42,582 nucleotides of DNA from an uncultured Prevotellaceae bacterium (GCA_946405805.1 CAMJIL010000019.1:1-42582); one strand, 5' to 3'; numbered from the stretch's first letter, positions 7,911 through 17,761 are shown. Translations and numbers: made by a program. The notes: generated by a model not told the origin, from the sequence alone.

Positions 7911-9067
7911 AACTGCTCTTCGTGGTCGTAGCGTGGCATGTAGCGTATCAGCTTATGGATGGCGGCTTGGGCCATTGCGTCATAGGCGCGTTCGCTGGGG
8001 TGCAGGTGGTCACCGCTGTCAAAGCCGTCTGCGAAGGCCTTGGGATTGGTAACACTGCGTACTGCGGCATCGAAGTCTATGCAGCCATCAAAGATTGGTG
8101 AGGTGCGAAGCCACTCATTAAAGGCTTGCCTCATCTGCTCGCGATTTTCGTTGTATGTACGCCAGCCGAAGATTGGCAGCAAGGTGCCGCTCCAAACCTT
8201 CAGCCCCATTGCCTTGGCTGGTTTGACATAGATATTCTCTACCCCATTCTCCATCTCCTCTACAGTCGGAAGGTCGCTCCAAGGACGGAAGGGATTGACA
8301 TCGGTGCCGACAGGATGGATGATGTCATTGATGCCATGCTGGATGATGACATCGGTAGCTCCTGCCACATTCATCTCAATAGGAAAACGGGTAGCGCCCT
8401 TCAAGCCATAAGCCTGATAGGTGATGCAGTCATACTGCCTCAGTATGCGTGTTCCGCTGACAGCACGACGTATGATAGAGGCATTGGTGCCAAAGGCTTG
8501 CTGTGCCATATAATCGGGCCACGACTGTGCCGTAATAGAGTCGCCATAGCACACTATTGCATGATTGTCGGCAGACGTGAGGATGTCGATGGTGTTAAGG
8601 AAATAAAACCAGTTGGTATGACGTGTGAGGTCGAGGGGCAGTTCGTCGGCTTCTGCATAGTCGCCATAGGCATAAGAGCCCTTTGACAACGGCCCTGTGA
8701 TGAGTGTACCGCTATTCATCTGGGTATATCCTGCCAGATAGAAACTGACATCCACAATATCACCACGACTGACAGCGATAGTGATGGCATCGCTCTCAAC
8801 CTCCTTGCCTGGAAGAAGGGTGACAGAGGTATCTCCACCAAAGGTGATAGGGGTATGGTTGACAAAGACCTTTGTCAGGGTAACAGGTTCCGTTCCTGTG
8901 AGATTTGAGAAGCGGAAGCGCAGCATACTGCCGCTGAAACACATCCTGATAGGATAACGCAGGGTGAGGTCTTTGGCATAAACGGCTTCACGACGGTCGG
9001 TAATAGAGGTGGCATTGCCCCAGCAGGCAACCCATTTGGTGGGGGCTACAGATTGCGGATTTTCCAT
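7907..9067 (-). CDS. SGNH/GDSL-family hydrolase
   Basis: 386 aa with no signal peptide from this ATG. The first ~165 residues are a beta-rich domain like those preceding carbohydrate-esterase SGNH domains. The catalytic domain follows: block I CYGDSITAQ near residue 174, an Asn-bearing GIND block near 245, and block V SGDHLHPSE near 353 with the Asp-His pair. This is a Ser hydrolase of the lipase/carbohydrate-esterase type. It overlaps the methyltransferase gene upstream by 22 nt and precedes the secreted esterase by about 30 nt. The last codons and stop fall in a repeat tract. Confidence 0.85.
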   Translation of the reverse strand: MENPQSVAPTKWVACWGNATSITDRREAVYAKDLTLRYPIRMCFSGSMLRFRFSNLTGTEPVTLTKVFVNHTPITFGGDTSVTLLPGKEVESDAITIAVSRGDIVDVSFYLAGYTQMNSGTLITGPLSKGSYAYGDYAEADELPLDLTRHTNWFYFLNTIDILTSADNHAIVCYGDSITAQSWPDYMAQQAFGTNASIIRRAVSGTRILRQYDCITYQAYGLKGATRFPIEMNVAGATDVIIQHGINDIIHPVGTDVNPFRPWSDLPTVEEMENGVENIYVKPAKAMGLKVWSGTLLPIFGWRTYNENREQMRQAFNEWLRTSPIFDGCIDFDAAVRSVTNPKAFADGFDSGDHLHPSERAYDAMAQAAIHKLIRYMPRYDHEEQF

Positions 9068-10278
9068 TCTTTGGGATATAGGTTATTGGCACGAGTGCCG
9101 ATGTTTTTGACAAAGCCGAGGGGGAGATCCTGATATGTTACGATAACATAGCCGCGTGGTGTCTCCTCCGGCAGAATAAGAGACTCACGATGGAGATATT
9201 TCAGAGCATCTTCACGACTTAGCTCCACTCGTGGATATGCATCTTTTGGAGTTGCGATGGACAAGGCGGAACATTGAACATTGAACGTTGAACATTGAAC
9301 ATTTGCTACCGCCTTCTTATTCCTAATTCCTAATTCCTCATTCCTCACTCCTAACTCCTCTTGAACCTTTGAACCATCAGACAGAATGCGGAGTGCCTGC
9401 ATATTCTGGCGTTGGATGGCGACATCTGTGGACATCTTGCGGAGGACAGCCATAAACAGCCCTTCTCCCCTATCGACACCAGGAATGAAACGTTTTGCAG
9501 GAAGGATCTCTTCTGCCTCGAAACTATCTTTTATCCACTCTATATTCTCTTCGTCTTCATGGCGATTGAATGTACAGGTAGAATAAATCAGTATGCCACC
9601 AGGACGCAGGCAATCCCATATATCGCTAATAATCGAGCGTTGCAGCTGCTGACACTTCATAACATTCTGCACGCTCCATTCCTTAATAGTTGCTGGGTCC
9701 TTACGGAACATTCCTTCTCCGGAACATGGCACATCGGTAAGGATGAGGTCGAAGAGAAGGCCTGACTTCTTATAGTCGCTCGCATAACTATTGGTAACAA
9801 CGACATTAGGATGTCCTTGCTTCTGCATATTCTCCACAAGGATATTGGCACGCTTGCGGTCGGGTTCGTTGGAGTACAGCTTTACATCCTCTGGAAGGGC
9901 TGCACGCAACAATGTTGACTTGCCACCTGGAGCAGCACAAAGGTCAAGAACAGTTGATAGTTGATAGTTGAAAGTTGACAGTTCCTCGCGAATGACTTTG
10001 TCAAGATACATTGACGATGCTTCCTGCACATAATATGCTCCTGCATGCAACAGAGGGTCGAGGGTGAAGTTAGGACGCTCCGTGAGGTAATAGGCATCCT
10101 TACAATGGGGAACAGGGTCTGCAAGAGGTAAGAGGTAAGAGGTAAGAGATGAGAGAGGCTTGAAGGGGTTGAGCCTCACAGAAACAGGAGTAGGCTCATC
10201 GAAGGAATGAAGGTATTGCTGCCATACGGCCTCACCAAACAATTCACGGGTATAGGATATGAATTCTGCGGGAAGCAA
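9046..10278 (-). CDS. RsmF-like rRNA (cytosine-C5)-methyltransferase
   Basis: 410 aa NOL1/NOP2/Sun-family enzyme that methylates cytosine C5 in rRNA with SAM. Motif I DLCAAPGGKSTLL is near residue 110, motif IV DVPCSGEGMFRKD near 180, and the catalytic TC motif STCTFNRHEDEENIEW near 233. A PUA-like C-terminal domain ends the protein. The start is TTG at 10278; a stop lies five codons upstream and no ATG is near. Three repeat tracts (9269-9363, 9950-9984, 10123-10156) are read in frame, giving low-complexity inserts such as EELGVRNEELGIRN between the catalytic core and the C-terminal domain. Confidence 0.92.
   Translation of the reverse strand: MLPAEFISYTRELFGEAVWQQYLHSFDEPTPVSVRLNPFKPLSSLTSYLLPLADPVPHCKDAYYLTERPNFTLDPLLHAGAYYVQEASSMYLDKVIREELSTFNYQLSTVLDLCAAPGGKSTLLRAALPEDVKLYSNEPDRKRANILVENMQKQGHPNVVVTNSYASDYKKSGLLFDLILTDVPCSGEGMFRKDPATIKEWSVQNVMKCQQLQRSIISDIWDCLRPGGILIYSTCTFNRHEDEENIEWIKDSFEAEEILPAKRFIPGVDRGEGLFMAVLRKMSTDVAIQRQNMQALRILSDGSKVQEELGVRNEELGIRNKKAVANVQCSTFNVQCSALSIATPKDAYPRVELSREDALKYLHRESLILPEETPRGYVIVTYQDLPLGFVKNIGTRANNLYPKEWKIRNL
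9269..9363. repeat. Two adjacent tandem tracts inside the rRNA methyltransferase gene
   Basis: 9269-9304 repeats gaacattgaacgttgaac. 9315-9363 repeats attcctaattcctcattcc. Both are read in frame, giving about 30 low-complexity residues. Confidence 0.75.
9950..9984. repeat. cagttgatagttga tandem tract inside the rRNA methyltransferase gene
   Basis: Units acagttga/tagttgaa. In frame it encodes a Leu-Ser-Thr-Phe-Asn-Tyr-Gln-Leu-type insert just before motif I. Confidence 0.7.
10123..10156. repeat. aagaggt tandem tract inside the rRNA methyltransferase gene
   Basis: Four near-perfect 8-bp units of gaggtaa(g) near the N-terminal coding part. Read in frame as Leu-Ser-Ser-Leu-Thr-Ser-Tyr-Leu-Leu. 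Confidence 0.7.
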
Positions 10279-10289
10279 TGGGGGTAACG

Positions 10290-10395
10290 TTTAAAGCTTA
10301 GAGTTTAAAGTTTAAAGATAGTTTAAGAGTTTAAGAGTTTAAGCCTTTGACTTTTGACTTTTGACCTTTGACCTCGGCAATGCCGAGCAGACCTT
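10290..10395. repeat. Composite intergenic repeat cluster with a perfect dyad
   Basis: Fills the porE-methyltransferase gap. Tandem gtttaaa/gagttta units, then cttttga/cctttga units, then a perfect 7-bp dyad CTCGGCA-A-TGCCGAG (10373-10387). No gene. The dyad has no T-run. Confidence 0.7.
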
Positions 10396-10400
10396 AGACC

Positions 10401-12542
10401 TTATTGGAAGTCAAAATAGAACTCGTCTTCTGAGGCTGGTTCTTCTTCCACTTGTGGCTTGTGTGGTTTTGGTATATTCTTCAGGTTGCCGTTTTCGTCG
10501 AACATATTATATGTTGTGCGGAGAACTTTGAATTCCGTGCGTCTGTTAAGGGCATTGGCGGTTTCCTGCTCGTCGGGCTTGAGTTTGCTGATAAATTCCT
10601 CTGTCAGCACATCACCTTCATTCAACCAAGGATAGTGGTCGGCAACTTTCTTTCGGATGCGTTTCGGATTCTCTTCGCCATAGCCGACTGGTGTCAGGCG
10701 GTCTGCTGCTATGCCTTTGGATATGAGATAATTAACAACCGACTCGGCACGTTGCTGGGAGAGTTTCTGGTTAAACTCATTAGAGCCTCTGAAGTCAGTA
10801 TGGGCAGACAACTCAATAGTGATATTTGGGTTGTCGTTAAGCATCGTCACAAGAGAGTCAAGAGCATGTGCGCTGGATGGCAACAGGCGGGCCTTACCAA
10901 ACTCATAGAAGATATTATCGATGAGCACAGGAACAGAGATATTTGCCAATGGGAAGAGCAGAGAATATGTCTCTGATTCCTTCACATCAGCAGGAACTGT
11001 TACCTCTTCCTTATGATTCAGGAAGCCACCACAGGTACCAAGGATGATATAGTCAGTACCAGGCTTTGCAACATATTCGAAAGAGCCGTCACTCTTTACG
11101 AGCGAATGCTGATTGGTGCCATCGCTACCCACGATATATGCTTCGGCATCGGGCAGTCCGTAGCCGTCCATCTCGTATATCACACCCTTGATAAGTTGTA
11201 CCGCTTCCGGATTCTCAAACCACCATATATGGTCATTACCTCTGCCGTCATTGCGTGAGGTAGAGAAATAACCGCGATTATAAGCGCCCTCGAAGGTCAT
11301 ACCGAAATCATCCGCCTGACTATTGAGAGGATATCCAGGATGGATAATAGTTTTATCCTTATATATAAAGATATCCAATCCTCCCATTCCCGGGTGTCCG
11401 TCAGAAGAGAAATAGAGGTCACCATTAGGTCGGAAGGTTGGGAACATCTCATTACCAGGAGTATTGATTGGTTCGCCAACATTCTCTACTCCCATCGCCA
11501 TACCATTCATGATGCGTGTGCGCCAGATGTCCAAGCCACCTAATCCGCCTGGCATATCGGAGACGAAATAGAGCCATTCACTATCAGGCGAAATAGCAGG
11601 ATGAGCAAAGGCTGACAGTGTGTCACGAGTCAAATGGAACTCTTTTGCCTGTCCCCACGAAGCATCGGCACGATTGGATATCATTATCTTTGCATAACGG
11701 GGAGCAGCATCTTCAAAGGTACACTGTGTGAGATACATCTCCTTGCCATCAGCCGAGATGCAACAGGCACCTTCGTCATAGGCAGTATTCAATCCGGAAG
11801 CGACTGGTTCGGGTTTACTCCACTTGCCCTTATCATCTTTCTCAGACACAAAGATATCTGACGCCTTCATGCCAGTAACACCACTCAGCTCATCGCCTTC
11901 GGCATCGTTACGGGTAGAAGAGAAATAGAGTTTATCATTATCTTCACCACCCAAACAAGGGGAATAGTCATCGCGGCGGGAATTGAAGAAGTCCATTCGC
12001 TTTACGGAATATGCAGAGCCCTCCTGCTTCCATTGAGGAGCATTGGTGGCAGAGATGATGCCGTTCTTTACGAGTACAGCGGCCTGTTCAGGAGTATAGC
12101 GGGAATGCTTTTCAGTTAACGTAGAAGTATCATTATCCAACGAATCCTGCAATAACTGGAATTCTGCCAATGCCGTCTTATACTCACCATTCTTCAGCAG
12201 AGCCCTTGCATAATCAATGCGGTCAGCAGCCAGTATAGTACCATAACGAACAGCGTTGCGATAGCCACCCAAGGCCTTCGTAGTATTATTGATATGATTG
12301 AAGCATCGCGCCATCTTCAGGGCACGTCTGCCACGATGTTCCTTCTCTTTTGCAGGCGTCTTGGAATATGCACGACGATAGTATTCGCCAGCAACATAGT
12401 ATTCGCCCAAGGCGAGGGCTTTATCACCTTTTTTCTCTATGCTTGCCTCATCACAGGATGCTGCCAGCATCAGGAATGCCAGCAGGAAGAACAATGGTGA
12501 ACGGAGTATCTGTAGGCTATATCGTAAAAACGGTTTTCGCAT
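10401..12542 (-). CDS. porE: Type IX secretion system lipoprotein PorE (TPR, propeller, CRD, OmpA_C)
   Basis: 713 aa from ATG 12542. Signal peptide with lipobox LAASC near residue 30. In order: TPR-like helical repeats (about 33-160), a WD40/PD40-type propeller (about 190-430, repeats such as LYFSSTRNDAEGDEL, WLYFVSDMPGGLGGLDIW and LYFSSDGHPGMGGLDIFIY), a carboxypeptidase-regulatory-like beta domain (about 440-510) and a C-terminal OmpA peptidoglycan-binding domain (about 540-680; ELSAHTDFRGSNEFNQKLS). This four-domain order is that of PorE, which anchors the T9SS to peptidoglycan. The start overlaps the end of tatD by 26 nt. Another OmpA/PD40 protein is the alternative, but porQ nearby supports PorE. 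Confidence 0.8.
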   Translation of the reverse strand: MRKPFLRYSLQILRSPLFFLLAFLMLAASCDEASIEKKGDKALALGEYYVAGEYYRRAYSKTPAKEKEHRGRRALKMARCFNHINNTTKALGGYRNAVRYGTILAADRIDYARALLKNGEYKTALAEFQLLQDSLDNDTSTLTEKHSRYTPEQAAVLVKNGIISATNAPQWKQEGSAYSVKRMDFFNSRRDDYSPCLGGEDNDKLYFSSTRNDAEGDELSGVTGMKASDIFVSEKDDKGKWSKPEPVASGLNTAYDEGACCISADGKEMYLTQCTFEDAAPRYAKIMISNRADASWGQAKEFHLTRDTLSAFAHPAISPDSEWLYFVSDMPGGLGGLDIWRTRIMNGMAMGVENVGEPINTPGNEMFPTFRPNGDLYFSSDGHPGMGGLDIFIYKDKTIIHPGYPLNSQADDFGMTFEGAYNRGYFSTSRNDGRGNDHIWWFENPEAVQLIKGVIYEMDGYGLPDAEAYIVGSDGTNQHSLVKSDGSFEYVAKPGTDYIILGTCGGFLNHKEEVTVPADVKESETYSLLFPLANISVPVLIDNIFYEFGKARLLPSSAHALDSLVTMLNDNPNITIELSAHTDFRGSNEFNQKLSQQRAESVVNYLISKGIAADRLTPVGYGEENPKRIRKKVADHYPWLNEGDVLTEEFISKLKPDEQETANALNRRTEFKVLRTTYNMFDENGNLKNIPKPHKPQVEEEPASEDEFYFDFQ

Positions 12543-13305
12543 TCTGGGTTGTTATGTCAGCAATATTTTCAGCAGAGGTGGAATAGACTTCTGCAAGGGT
12601 GTTTATTATATAAGGTATGAATGATGACTCGTTACGCTTTCCACGAAATGGTACCGGGGCCATGTATGGTGAATCTGTTTCCAATACTATTCGGGACAGT
12701 GGAACCGCATTACGAAGGGTCTCTGGCAGTTTGCTCTTCTTAAAGGTCAGGACGCCACCAATTCCCAACATCCAGTTGTCGTATTCAAGAAACCTCTTTG
12801 CCTCCTGTTCGTTGCCCGTAAAGCAATGGAACACTCCACGCAACGTTGGTTCTGAGGCATATTTCTTAAGGATTGAAAGTAATTCATTCTGCGCTGTACG
12901 GCAATGAATCATCAGAGGGAGGTTATACTTTATTGCCCATTGCACCTGACGTTCGAAAGCCAGCAGCTGCTCTTTTTCAAATTCACGACTCCAATAGAAA
13001 TCAAGGCCCACCTCACCGATTGCTATCCAAGGGATGAAGGATGATGGATGATGGATGAAGGATTTTTCCATCTCGTCGAGCACCTTTTCCCAGTCGTCCT
13101 TTACATCCTCAGGATGCAGACCTATCATTGGGTAGCATTTCTCTGGAAACCTCTCACATACCGCCTGAACACTCTTTATGGAGTCGAGATTTATTCCCGG
13201 TACGAACAACTTATCGGCTCCAGCCTCTGTTGCACGTTCCACGACCTGGTCGAGGTCTTCGAGGAATTCTTCTCCGTCAAGATGTATGTGGGTATCGATA
13301 AACAT
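12517..13305 (-). CDS. TatD-family metal-dependent hydrolase
   Basis: 262 aa, a typical TatD length. A TIM-barrel DNase/phosphoesterase with metal ligands visible in FIDTHIHLDGEEF at the N-terminus, the GEVGLDFYW block near residue 99, MIHCR near 133, GVFHCFTGN near 157 and ETDSPYMAP near 212. A 13031-13065 repeat tract adds a short His/Ser/Pro-rich insert before the GEVGLD motif. Starts 3 nt after the polyprenyl synthase stop and overlaps porE. Confidence 0.94.
   Translation of the reverse strand: MFIDTHIHLDGEEFLEDLDQVVERATEAGADKLFVPGINLDSIKSVQAVCERFPEKCYPMIGLHPEDVKDDWEKVLDEMEKSFIHHPSSFIPWIAIGEVGLDFYWSREFEKEQLLAFERQVQWAIKYNLPLMIHCRTAQNELLSILKKYASEPTLRGVFHCFTGNEQEAKRFLEYDNWMLGIGGVLTFKKSKLPETLRNAVPLSRIVLETDSPYMAPVPFRGKRNESSFIPYIINTLAEVYSTSAENIADITTQNAKTVFTI
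13031..13065. repeat. gatgatggatga tandem tract inside tatD
   Basis: Four to five units of ggatgaa/ggatgat, read in frame as a Phe-Ile-His-His-Pro-Ser-Ser-Phe insert. Confidence 0.7.
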
Positions 13306-13308
13306 ATC

Positions 13309-14232
13309 TTACTTTTGTCGCATCATCATCTTTGAGGCATATTCCCTCAGTTTCGCCTTGCGTTCCTCAGGCAGGTTGATGCTTGCGAGTATTTCTAGAG
13401 CCTCAGCATAATAAGCATCAATCTTTGCTGTAGCAAGTTTGTCAATGCCAAGAGTGTTGTATATGCCCGTTATGGTTGCTATCTTTTCTTCTGGAGTAGC
13501 ATAATCAGCATACAGCCAATTGTGATTCTCTGACAGACGCATAGCATTGATGAGCATATAGGTCTTCTTGTTACAGAGGATATCGCCACCTATCTTCTTG
13601 CCGAAAGTCTTTGGGTCGCCATAGACATCAAGGTAATCATCCTGCAGTTGGAATGCGAGTCCCAAAGAGATGCCAAAATTATATATCTTTTCCACATCTT
13701 CCTTCGGAGCACCAGCCTCCAAGGCTCCTATCTTCAGGGCACAGGCGATGAGGACAGATGTCTTCAGGCGTATCATTTCGATGTATTCCTCTTCTGCAAC
13801 ATCGTCACGCTTCTCAAAATCGATATCATACTGCTGTCCGTGGTTTATCTGTATCGTTGTATCGATAAACGTTGTCAACACCTCAGGATTTGTACCCATC
13901 ATCTTCATTGACAGGCACAACATATTATCGCCAGAAAGGATGGCAGTATTGACGTCCCACTTCACATGAACAGTAGGTCTGCCTCGACGCATTTCGGCAT
14001 TATCCATCACATCATCATGAAGAAGGGTGCAGTTATGATACATCTCCAATGCTGCTGCCTGCTGGAGAACGTCTTCACCAGAATCTTTCCACAACTCATA
14101 GGCCAGCATCATAAGAGCCGGACGCAGACGCTTACCTCCCATAGACATCGTATAACGGATAGGGGCATACAGCCCGTCTGGTTCGATGTTTAGAGGTAGG
14201 TTCTCGATATATTTATTTATTTTCTCTTCCAT
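13309..14232 (-). CDS. Polyprenyl diphosphate synthase
   Basis: 307 aa trans-isoprenyl synthase condensing IPP onto allylic diphosphates. The first Asp-rich motif is LLHDDVMDNAEMRRG (near 70-84), the second is FQLQDDYLD (near 199). GGKRLRPALMM, a substrate-binding block, lies at about 32. The residues 4-5 before the first DDxxD are Thr and Cys, not the aromatic pair of farnesyl synthases, which by known chain-length rules suggests a longer product. Its ATG overlaps the porQ stop as TGATG. Confidence 0.9.
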   Translation of the reverse strand: MEEKINKYIENLPLNIEPDGLYAPIRYTMSMGGKRLRPALMMLAYELWKDSGEDVLQQAAALEMYHNCTLLHDDVMDNAEMRRGRPTVHVKWDVNTAILSGDNMLCLSMKMMGTNPEVLTTFIDTTIQINHGQQYDIDFEKRDDVAEEEYIEMIRLKTSVLIACALKIGALEAGAPKEDVEKIYNFGISLGLAFQLQDDYLDVYGDPKTFGKKIGGDILCNKKTYMLINAMRLSENHNWLYADYATPEEKIATITGIYNTLGIDKLATAKIDAYYAEALEILASINLPEERKAKLREYASKMMMRQK

Positions 14233-15191
14233 CAGAAATTGAATGCAAGATTAAACATTAAACTTGAAGAATTGACATGATATTTTCCATAGGAGAAATT
14301 CACCTTGAAACGGTCAAGAAGAAGTCCTGCTCCGATATTCCATCCTGCTCCGTGTGCCGAGGACGTATTATCGTTCAGATTTGTCGTCTTCAGAGAATGG
14401 GCGCGACGAGCATTATATCCTGCAGCGATATAGAACTGCGGAATAAGAATCAGGTCAACTCCTATGCAGGCATGACGCAGGAAGGCATAGTTCCAATGGT
14501 TGAGGTCGCAAAGGGTCAGCGACACACGCAATGGTGAATTCTTTATGCGATAGGATGCTCCCAAGAGGACATCGATGGGTAATGATTCATAATCTTCATT
14601 ATAAGCCGAAAGTTGTCCGCCAAGATTCTTTACTGCCAGAGAGAGCGACAGGTCGAGATTAGGGTCAAAATAATTAAGTCCCAAATCGACAGCAGCAGCT
14701 GTTGACTTGTAATATCCTATCTTGGAATATATGAACTTTGCCCCGATACCGCCGGCAAGACGTTTGGTAAGGGTATATCCGAGCAGGGCCTCAAACGTGA
14801 TGTCCGATGGCTTAAAGGTACCCATCTCCTGTTCGTTGGCACTATACTCTTTCAGGGTACCATAGTTAAGATAATGAATGGTACCTCCGACAGTTGCTTT
14901 ATCATTGATGATGTGGGTATATCCTGCTGTGTACATGCCTACCCCGGACATATAATTCATATATCCCAAAGTAACAGTTTGCGAGGACACACTACAGAGC
15001 AGCGCTGGATTTGATAATGCCAACGAAGCATCATCCTCTATAATGGATATATTGTCTCCTCCCAATGCTGCAGCATGCGCACTTTCGGGTATTCGCAGAA
15101 AGTTATACACTGTTTGAGACTCCTGAGCCAGAACGGGGCTCACAAGGCAAAAACAGAGCATAAGAAGTAGTATGGTAAATTTACGTATCAT
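14232..15191 (-). CDS. porQ: Type IX secretion system protein PorQ
   Basis: 319 aa. Signal peptide (1-22, cleavage after VLAQ region) then the PorQ hallmark VYNFLRIPESAHAAALGG, followed by FadL-like beta-barrel strands and a terminal Phe (LMFNLAFNF). PorV/PorQ proteins are outer-membrane barrels; PorQ works with PorU/PorZ in the T9SS attachment complex. PorV is the alternative, but the N-terminal motif favours PorQ. tonB lies 47 nt upstream, and a polyprenyl synthase is coupled downstream. Confidence 0.85.
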   Translation of the reverse strand: MIRKFTILLLMLCFCLVSPVLAQESQTVYNFLRIPESAHAAALGGDNISIIEDDASLALSNPALLCSVSSQTVTLGYMNYMSGVGMYTAGYTHIINDKATVGGTIHYLNYGTLKEYSANEQEMGTFKPSDITFEALLGYTLTKRLAGGIGAKFIYSKIGYYKSTAAAVDLGLNYFDPNLDLSLSLAVKNLGGQLSAYNEDYESLPIDVLLGASYRIKNSPLRVSLTLCDLNHWNYAFLRHACIGVDLILIPQFYIAAGYNARRAHSLKTTNLNDNTSSAHGAGWNIGAGLLLDRFKVNFSYGKYHVNSSSLMFNLAFNF

Positions 15192-15238
15192 TCCTGATTA
15201 AAGAAACGCGTGCGCACGAAAATTATTGCGCACAAACC

Positions 15239-15931
15239 TTATATCTCAAAAACTATTGGTATTGAAATCATTGTGCGGCATGGGCGCCCCCCTTCGAGAC
15301 CTGGTTTCCATTTTGGCATCAGGCGAACCACACGAAGGGCCTCATCATCAAGGAGTTTATGGGCACCTTGAACCAGTTTTATGTCAGAGATGGAGCCGTC
15401 AGCATTAACAATAAAGCTCACCATCACCTTGCCCTCAATCTTACGTTTCAGGGCAGCATCCGGATATTTCAACATAGCAGTGAGCCACTTCATAAATTCC
15501 ACCATTCCACCAGGGTATTCGGGCAATTGCTCTACAATCTTCAGCGTCTCGGCATCATTAAGATTGATGGGGGCTTCCTTCTCTTCTTCCTCCTGCTTTT
15601 CCTCTTGTTTCTCTTCCTCTTCTGTCTTGACAGGATCAATATCCTCCGGAGCCAGTTCCTGGGTCTCGTCAACCTTATTCAGCTGATTTGATTCCTTCTC
15701 TATTTTTTCCTCCTGAGGAAGGGCTGCCGAAATCATATCATCCTGATTGTTGGCCTTGAAGTCAAGGTCCATAGAATAGTCATCAAACGACTCTTCCATC
15801 ATCTCGCCAATGCTCTTATAGGGGAAGAACAACACCAATGCGAACAATGCTATCACTCCAACAAGAGCAATAGCAAAAAACATCGGACGACGATGTTCCA
15901 AATCAGCATTATGACTTTTCTTTATCTCCAA
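15239..15931 (-). CDS. Energy transducer TonB
   Basis: 230 aa. The start is TTG at 15931 directly after the TAA of trmB; it is preferred because the resulting N-terminus (MEIKKS, Asp-Leu-Glu) matches Bacteroidetes TonB proteins. One membrane helix at about 17-40 (FFAIALVGVIALFALVLFF), an acidic Glu/Lys/Gln-rich periplasmic linker (about 75-125), then a TonB_C domain with YPDAALKRKIEGKVMVSFIV and DDEALRVVRLMPKWKPG. Energises outer-membrane TonB-dependent transporters with ExbB/ExbD. Overlaps nothing but is immediately adjacent to trmB. Confidence 0.93.
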   Translation of the reverse strand: MEIKKSHNADLEHRRPMFFAIALVGVIALFALVLFFPYKSIGEMMEESFDDYSMDLDFKANNQDDMISAALPQEEKIEKESNQLNKVDETQELAPEDIDPVKTEEEEKQEEKQEEEEKEAPINLNDAETLKIVEQLPEYPGGMVEFMKWLTAMLKYPDAALKRKIEGKVMVSFIVNADGSISDIKLVQGAHKLLDDEALRVVRLMPKWKPGLEGGRPCRTMISIPIVFEI

Positions 15932-16699
15932 TTATTTAGCAGTCTGTTTACTGGAACGTTTGTCCCTATGATAAGAACGATAGTCGTCAAGTTCTATCTC
16001 TATCTCAGGCTCGCTGAGTTCCCCTTTGTGAGCAAGGCGGAAAGACATATATTTTATGGATATTCCACGGGACCTCCACATCGATTCGTAATAAGTCTGA
16101 ATAGCTCTCGGCAACTGCAGGCCTTCTTTCTCTGGCTCACCATACAAATCAGTGGTTCGCTCAAGCAAAGGCAGCTTATTCAGGTCAACCATATATGAAG
16201 TATAGGTGAAGAGGAAATTGGAATCGGTCTTCAGATGCACTATTCCCCCATCAACGAGGAAATGCCTGTATCGCTCCATAAAGAATGTGCTGGACAGACG
16301 CTTTCGAGGATTCTTCATCTGTGGGTCAGAAAAGGTGAGCCATATCTCCTGAACCTCATCAGAGGCAAAGAAACGGTCGATAATCTCGATGTTTGTACGC
16401 AGGAAGGCTACATTCTTCAGACCTTTCTCCAGAGCATCAGTAGCACCTGTCCACATACGGGCTCCCTTGATGTCAACACCTATGAAGTTAATATCGGGAT
16501 AGCGCTCTGCCAATCCTACAGTATATTCGCCTTTTCCACATCCCAATTCCAACACTATCGGGTTGTCATTATGAAAATACTGTTGTCTCCAACATCCCTT
16601 CATATCAAAAGGAACATCGGAGACAACGGAATATGGATACTGGAACACATTCTCATAGCGTTCCATATCAGCAAACTTAGCTAATTTTCCCTTTCCCAC
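15932..16699 (-). CDS. trmB: tRNA (guanine(46)-N7)-methyltransferase
   Basis: 255 aa. SAM-dependent enzyme making m7G46 in the tRNA variable loop. Motif [19 protein letters not shown] near residue 50, [12 protein letters not shown] next, [16 protein letters not shown] (TrmB signature, near 122) and [14 protein letters not shown] near 160. The start is GTG at 16699, overlapping the ilvE stop as TAGTG. Confidence 0.95.
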   Translation of the reverse strand: MGKGKLAKFADMERYENVFQYPYSVVSDVPFDMKGCWRQQYFHNDNPIVLELGCGKGEYTVGLAERYPDINFIGVDIKGARMWTGATDALEKGLKNVAFLRTNIEIIDRFFASDEVQEIWLTFSDPQMKNPRKRLSSTFFMERYRHFLVDGGIVHLKTDSNFLFTYTSYMVDLNKLPLLERTTDLYGEPEKEGLQLPRAIQTYYESMWRSRGISIKYMSFRLAHKGELSEPEIEIELDDYRSYHRDKRSSKQTAK

Positions 16700-17715
16700 T
16701 AACCTATTACGACTCTTGTCCAGTTGTGGGTATCAGGCTCAATACCATACTGGATATTACGAAGCTTATTGAACAGTTTCTCAGAAACAGGACCTGGCTT
16801 ATCACCAAAGACATAGCTCTTTCCTGTCTCCAGATCGTCAATCTTTGAGATAGGAGAAATAACAGCAGCTGTTCCGCAAGCGCCAGCCTCTTCGAAGGTC
16901 TCAAGTTCTTCCTCTGGTATCTGACGACGCTCTACCTTCATGCCCAAGTCTTCTGCCAACTGCATGAGAGACTTATTGGTAATAGAAGGGAGAATAGATG
17001 TTGACTTTGGAGTAACATAGGTATTGTTCTTAATGCCGAAGAAGTTAGCAGCACCACACTCGTCAATATACTTTTTCTCCTTTGCGTCGAGGTAGAACTC
17101 ACAAGCATATCCCAACTCGTGGGCCTTATTGTTAGCCTGCAGGGAAGCAGCATAGTTACCACCAACCTTATAGATACCTGTTCCAAGAGGAGCAGAGCGG
17201 TCGTGGTCACGGATTATCACATAAGGATTGGTTGAGAAACCGCCCTTGAAGTATGGTCCTACTGGTGTTACGAATATCAGGAACAGATATTCTGTAGCTG
17301 GATGAACACCAACCTGTGCAGAAGTGCCAATAAGCAATGGACGGATGTAAAGTGTTGCACCACTCTCGTATGGTGGGATAAACTCCTCATTCAGTTTTAC
17401 AACCTTCTCTACCATCTCGATAAACTTCTCTGTAGGAAGTTCCGGCATCAGGATGCCGCGACAGGTTGACTGCAGACGGGCAGCATTCTCATCAGGTCTG
17501 AAAACGCGGACCTTACCATCAGGACAGCGATAAGCCTTCAGTCCCTCGAATGCTTCCTGGCCATAATGGAGACAGGTTGCTGCCATATGCATAGGAATAG
17601 TCTCTTCGGAGCATGTCTCGATTTCGCCCCACTTGCCGTCGCGATAGTAGCAACGAACATTGTAATTTGTTTTACGGTAACCAAAGCCAAGGTTACCCCA
17701 ATCTAAATTTGCCAT
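16699..17715 (-). CDS. ilvE: Branched-chain amino acid aminotransferase
   Basis: 338 aa from ATG 17715. PLP enzyme of fold type IV interconverting Val/Leu/Ile and their 2-oxo acids. Family features include [20 protein letters not shown], the PLP lysine in [20 protein letters not shown], and [12 protein letters not shown] 13-codon upstream extension is rejected because it starts in the promoter region. First gene of the long minus-strand run toward porE. Confidence 0.95.
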   Translation of the reverse strand: MANLDWGNLGFGYRKTNYNVRCYYRDGKWGEIETCSEETIPMHMAATCLHYGQEAFEGLKAYRCPDGKVRVFRPDENAARLQSTCRGILMPELPTEKFIEMVEKVVKLNEEFIPPYESGATLYIRPLLIGTSAQVGVHPATEYLFLIFVTPVGPYFKGGFSTNPYVIIRDHDRSAPLGTGIYKVGGNYAASLQANNKAHELGYACEFYLDAKEKKYIDECGAANFFGIKNNTYVTPKSTSILPSITNKSLMQLAEDLGMKVERRQIPEEELETFEEAGACGTAAVISPISKIDDLETGKSYVFGDKPGPVSEKLFNKLRNIQYGIEPDTHNWTRVVIG

Positions 17716-17753
17716 AATCGTTATATTTTTTCTAATGATTAAATTCTTGCGCA

Positions 17754-17761
17754 CAAAATTA
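17754..17761 (-). promoter_or_regulatory. -7 box upstream of ilvE
   Basis: TAATTTTG, an exact TAnnTTTG, about 40 nt before the ATG. A TTTG lies only 12 bp upstream, too close for the usual 19-20 bp, so the -33 element is weak or unusual. Confidence 0.5.
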
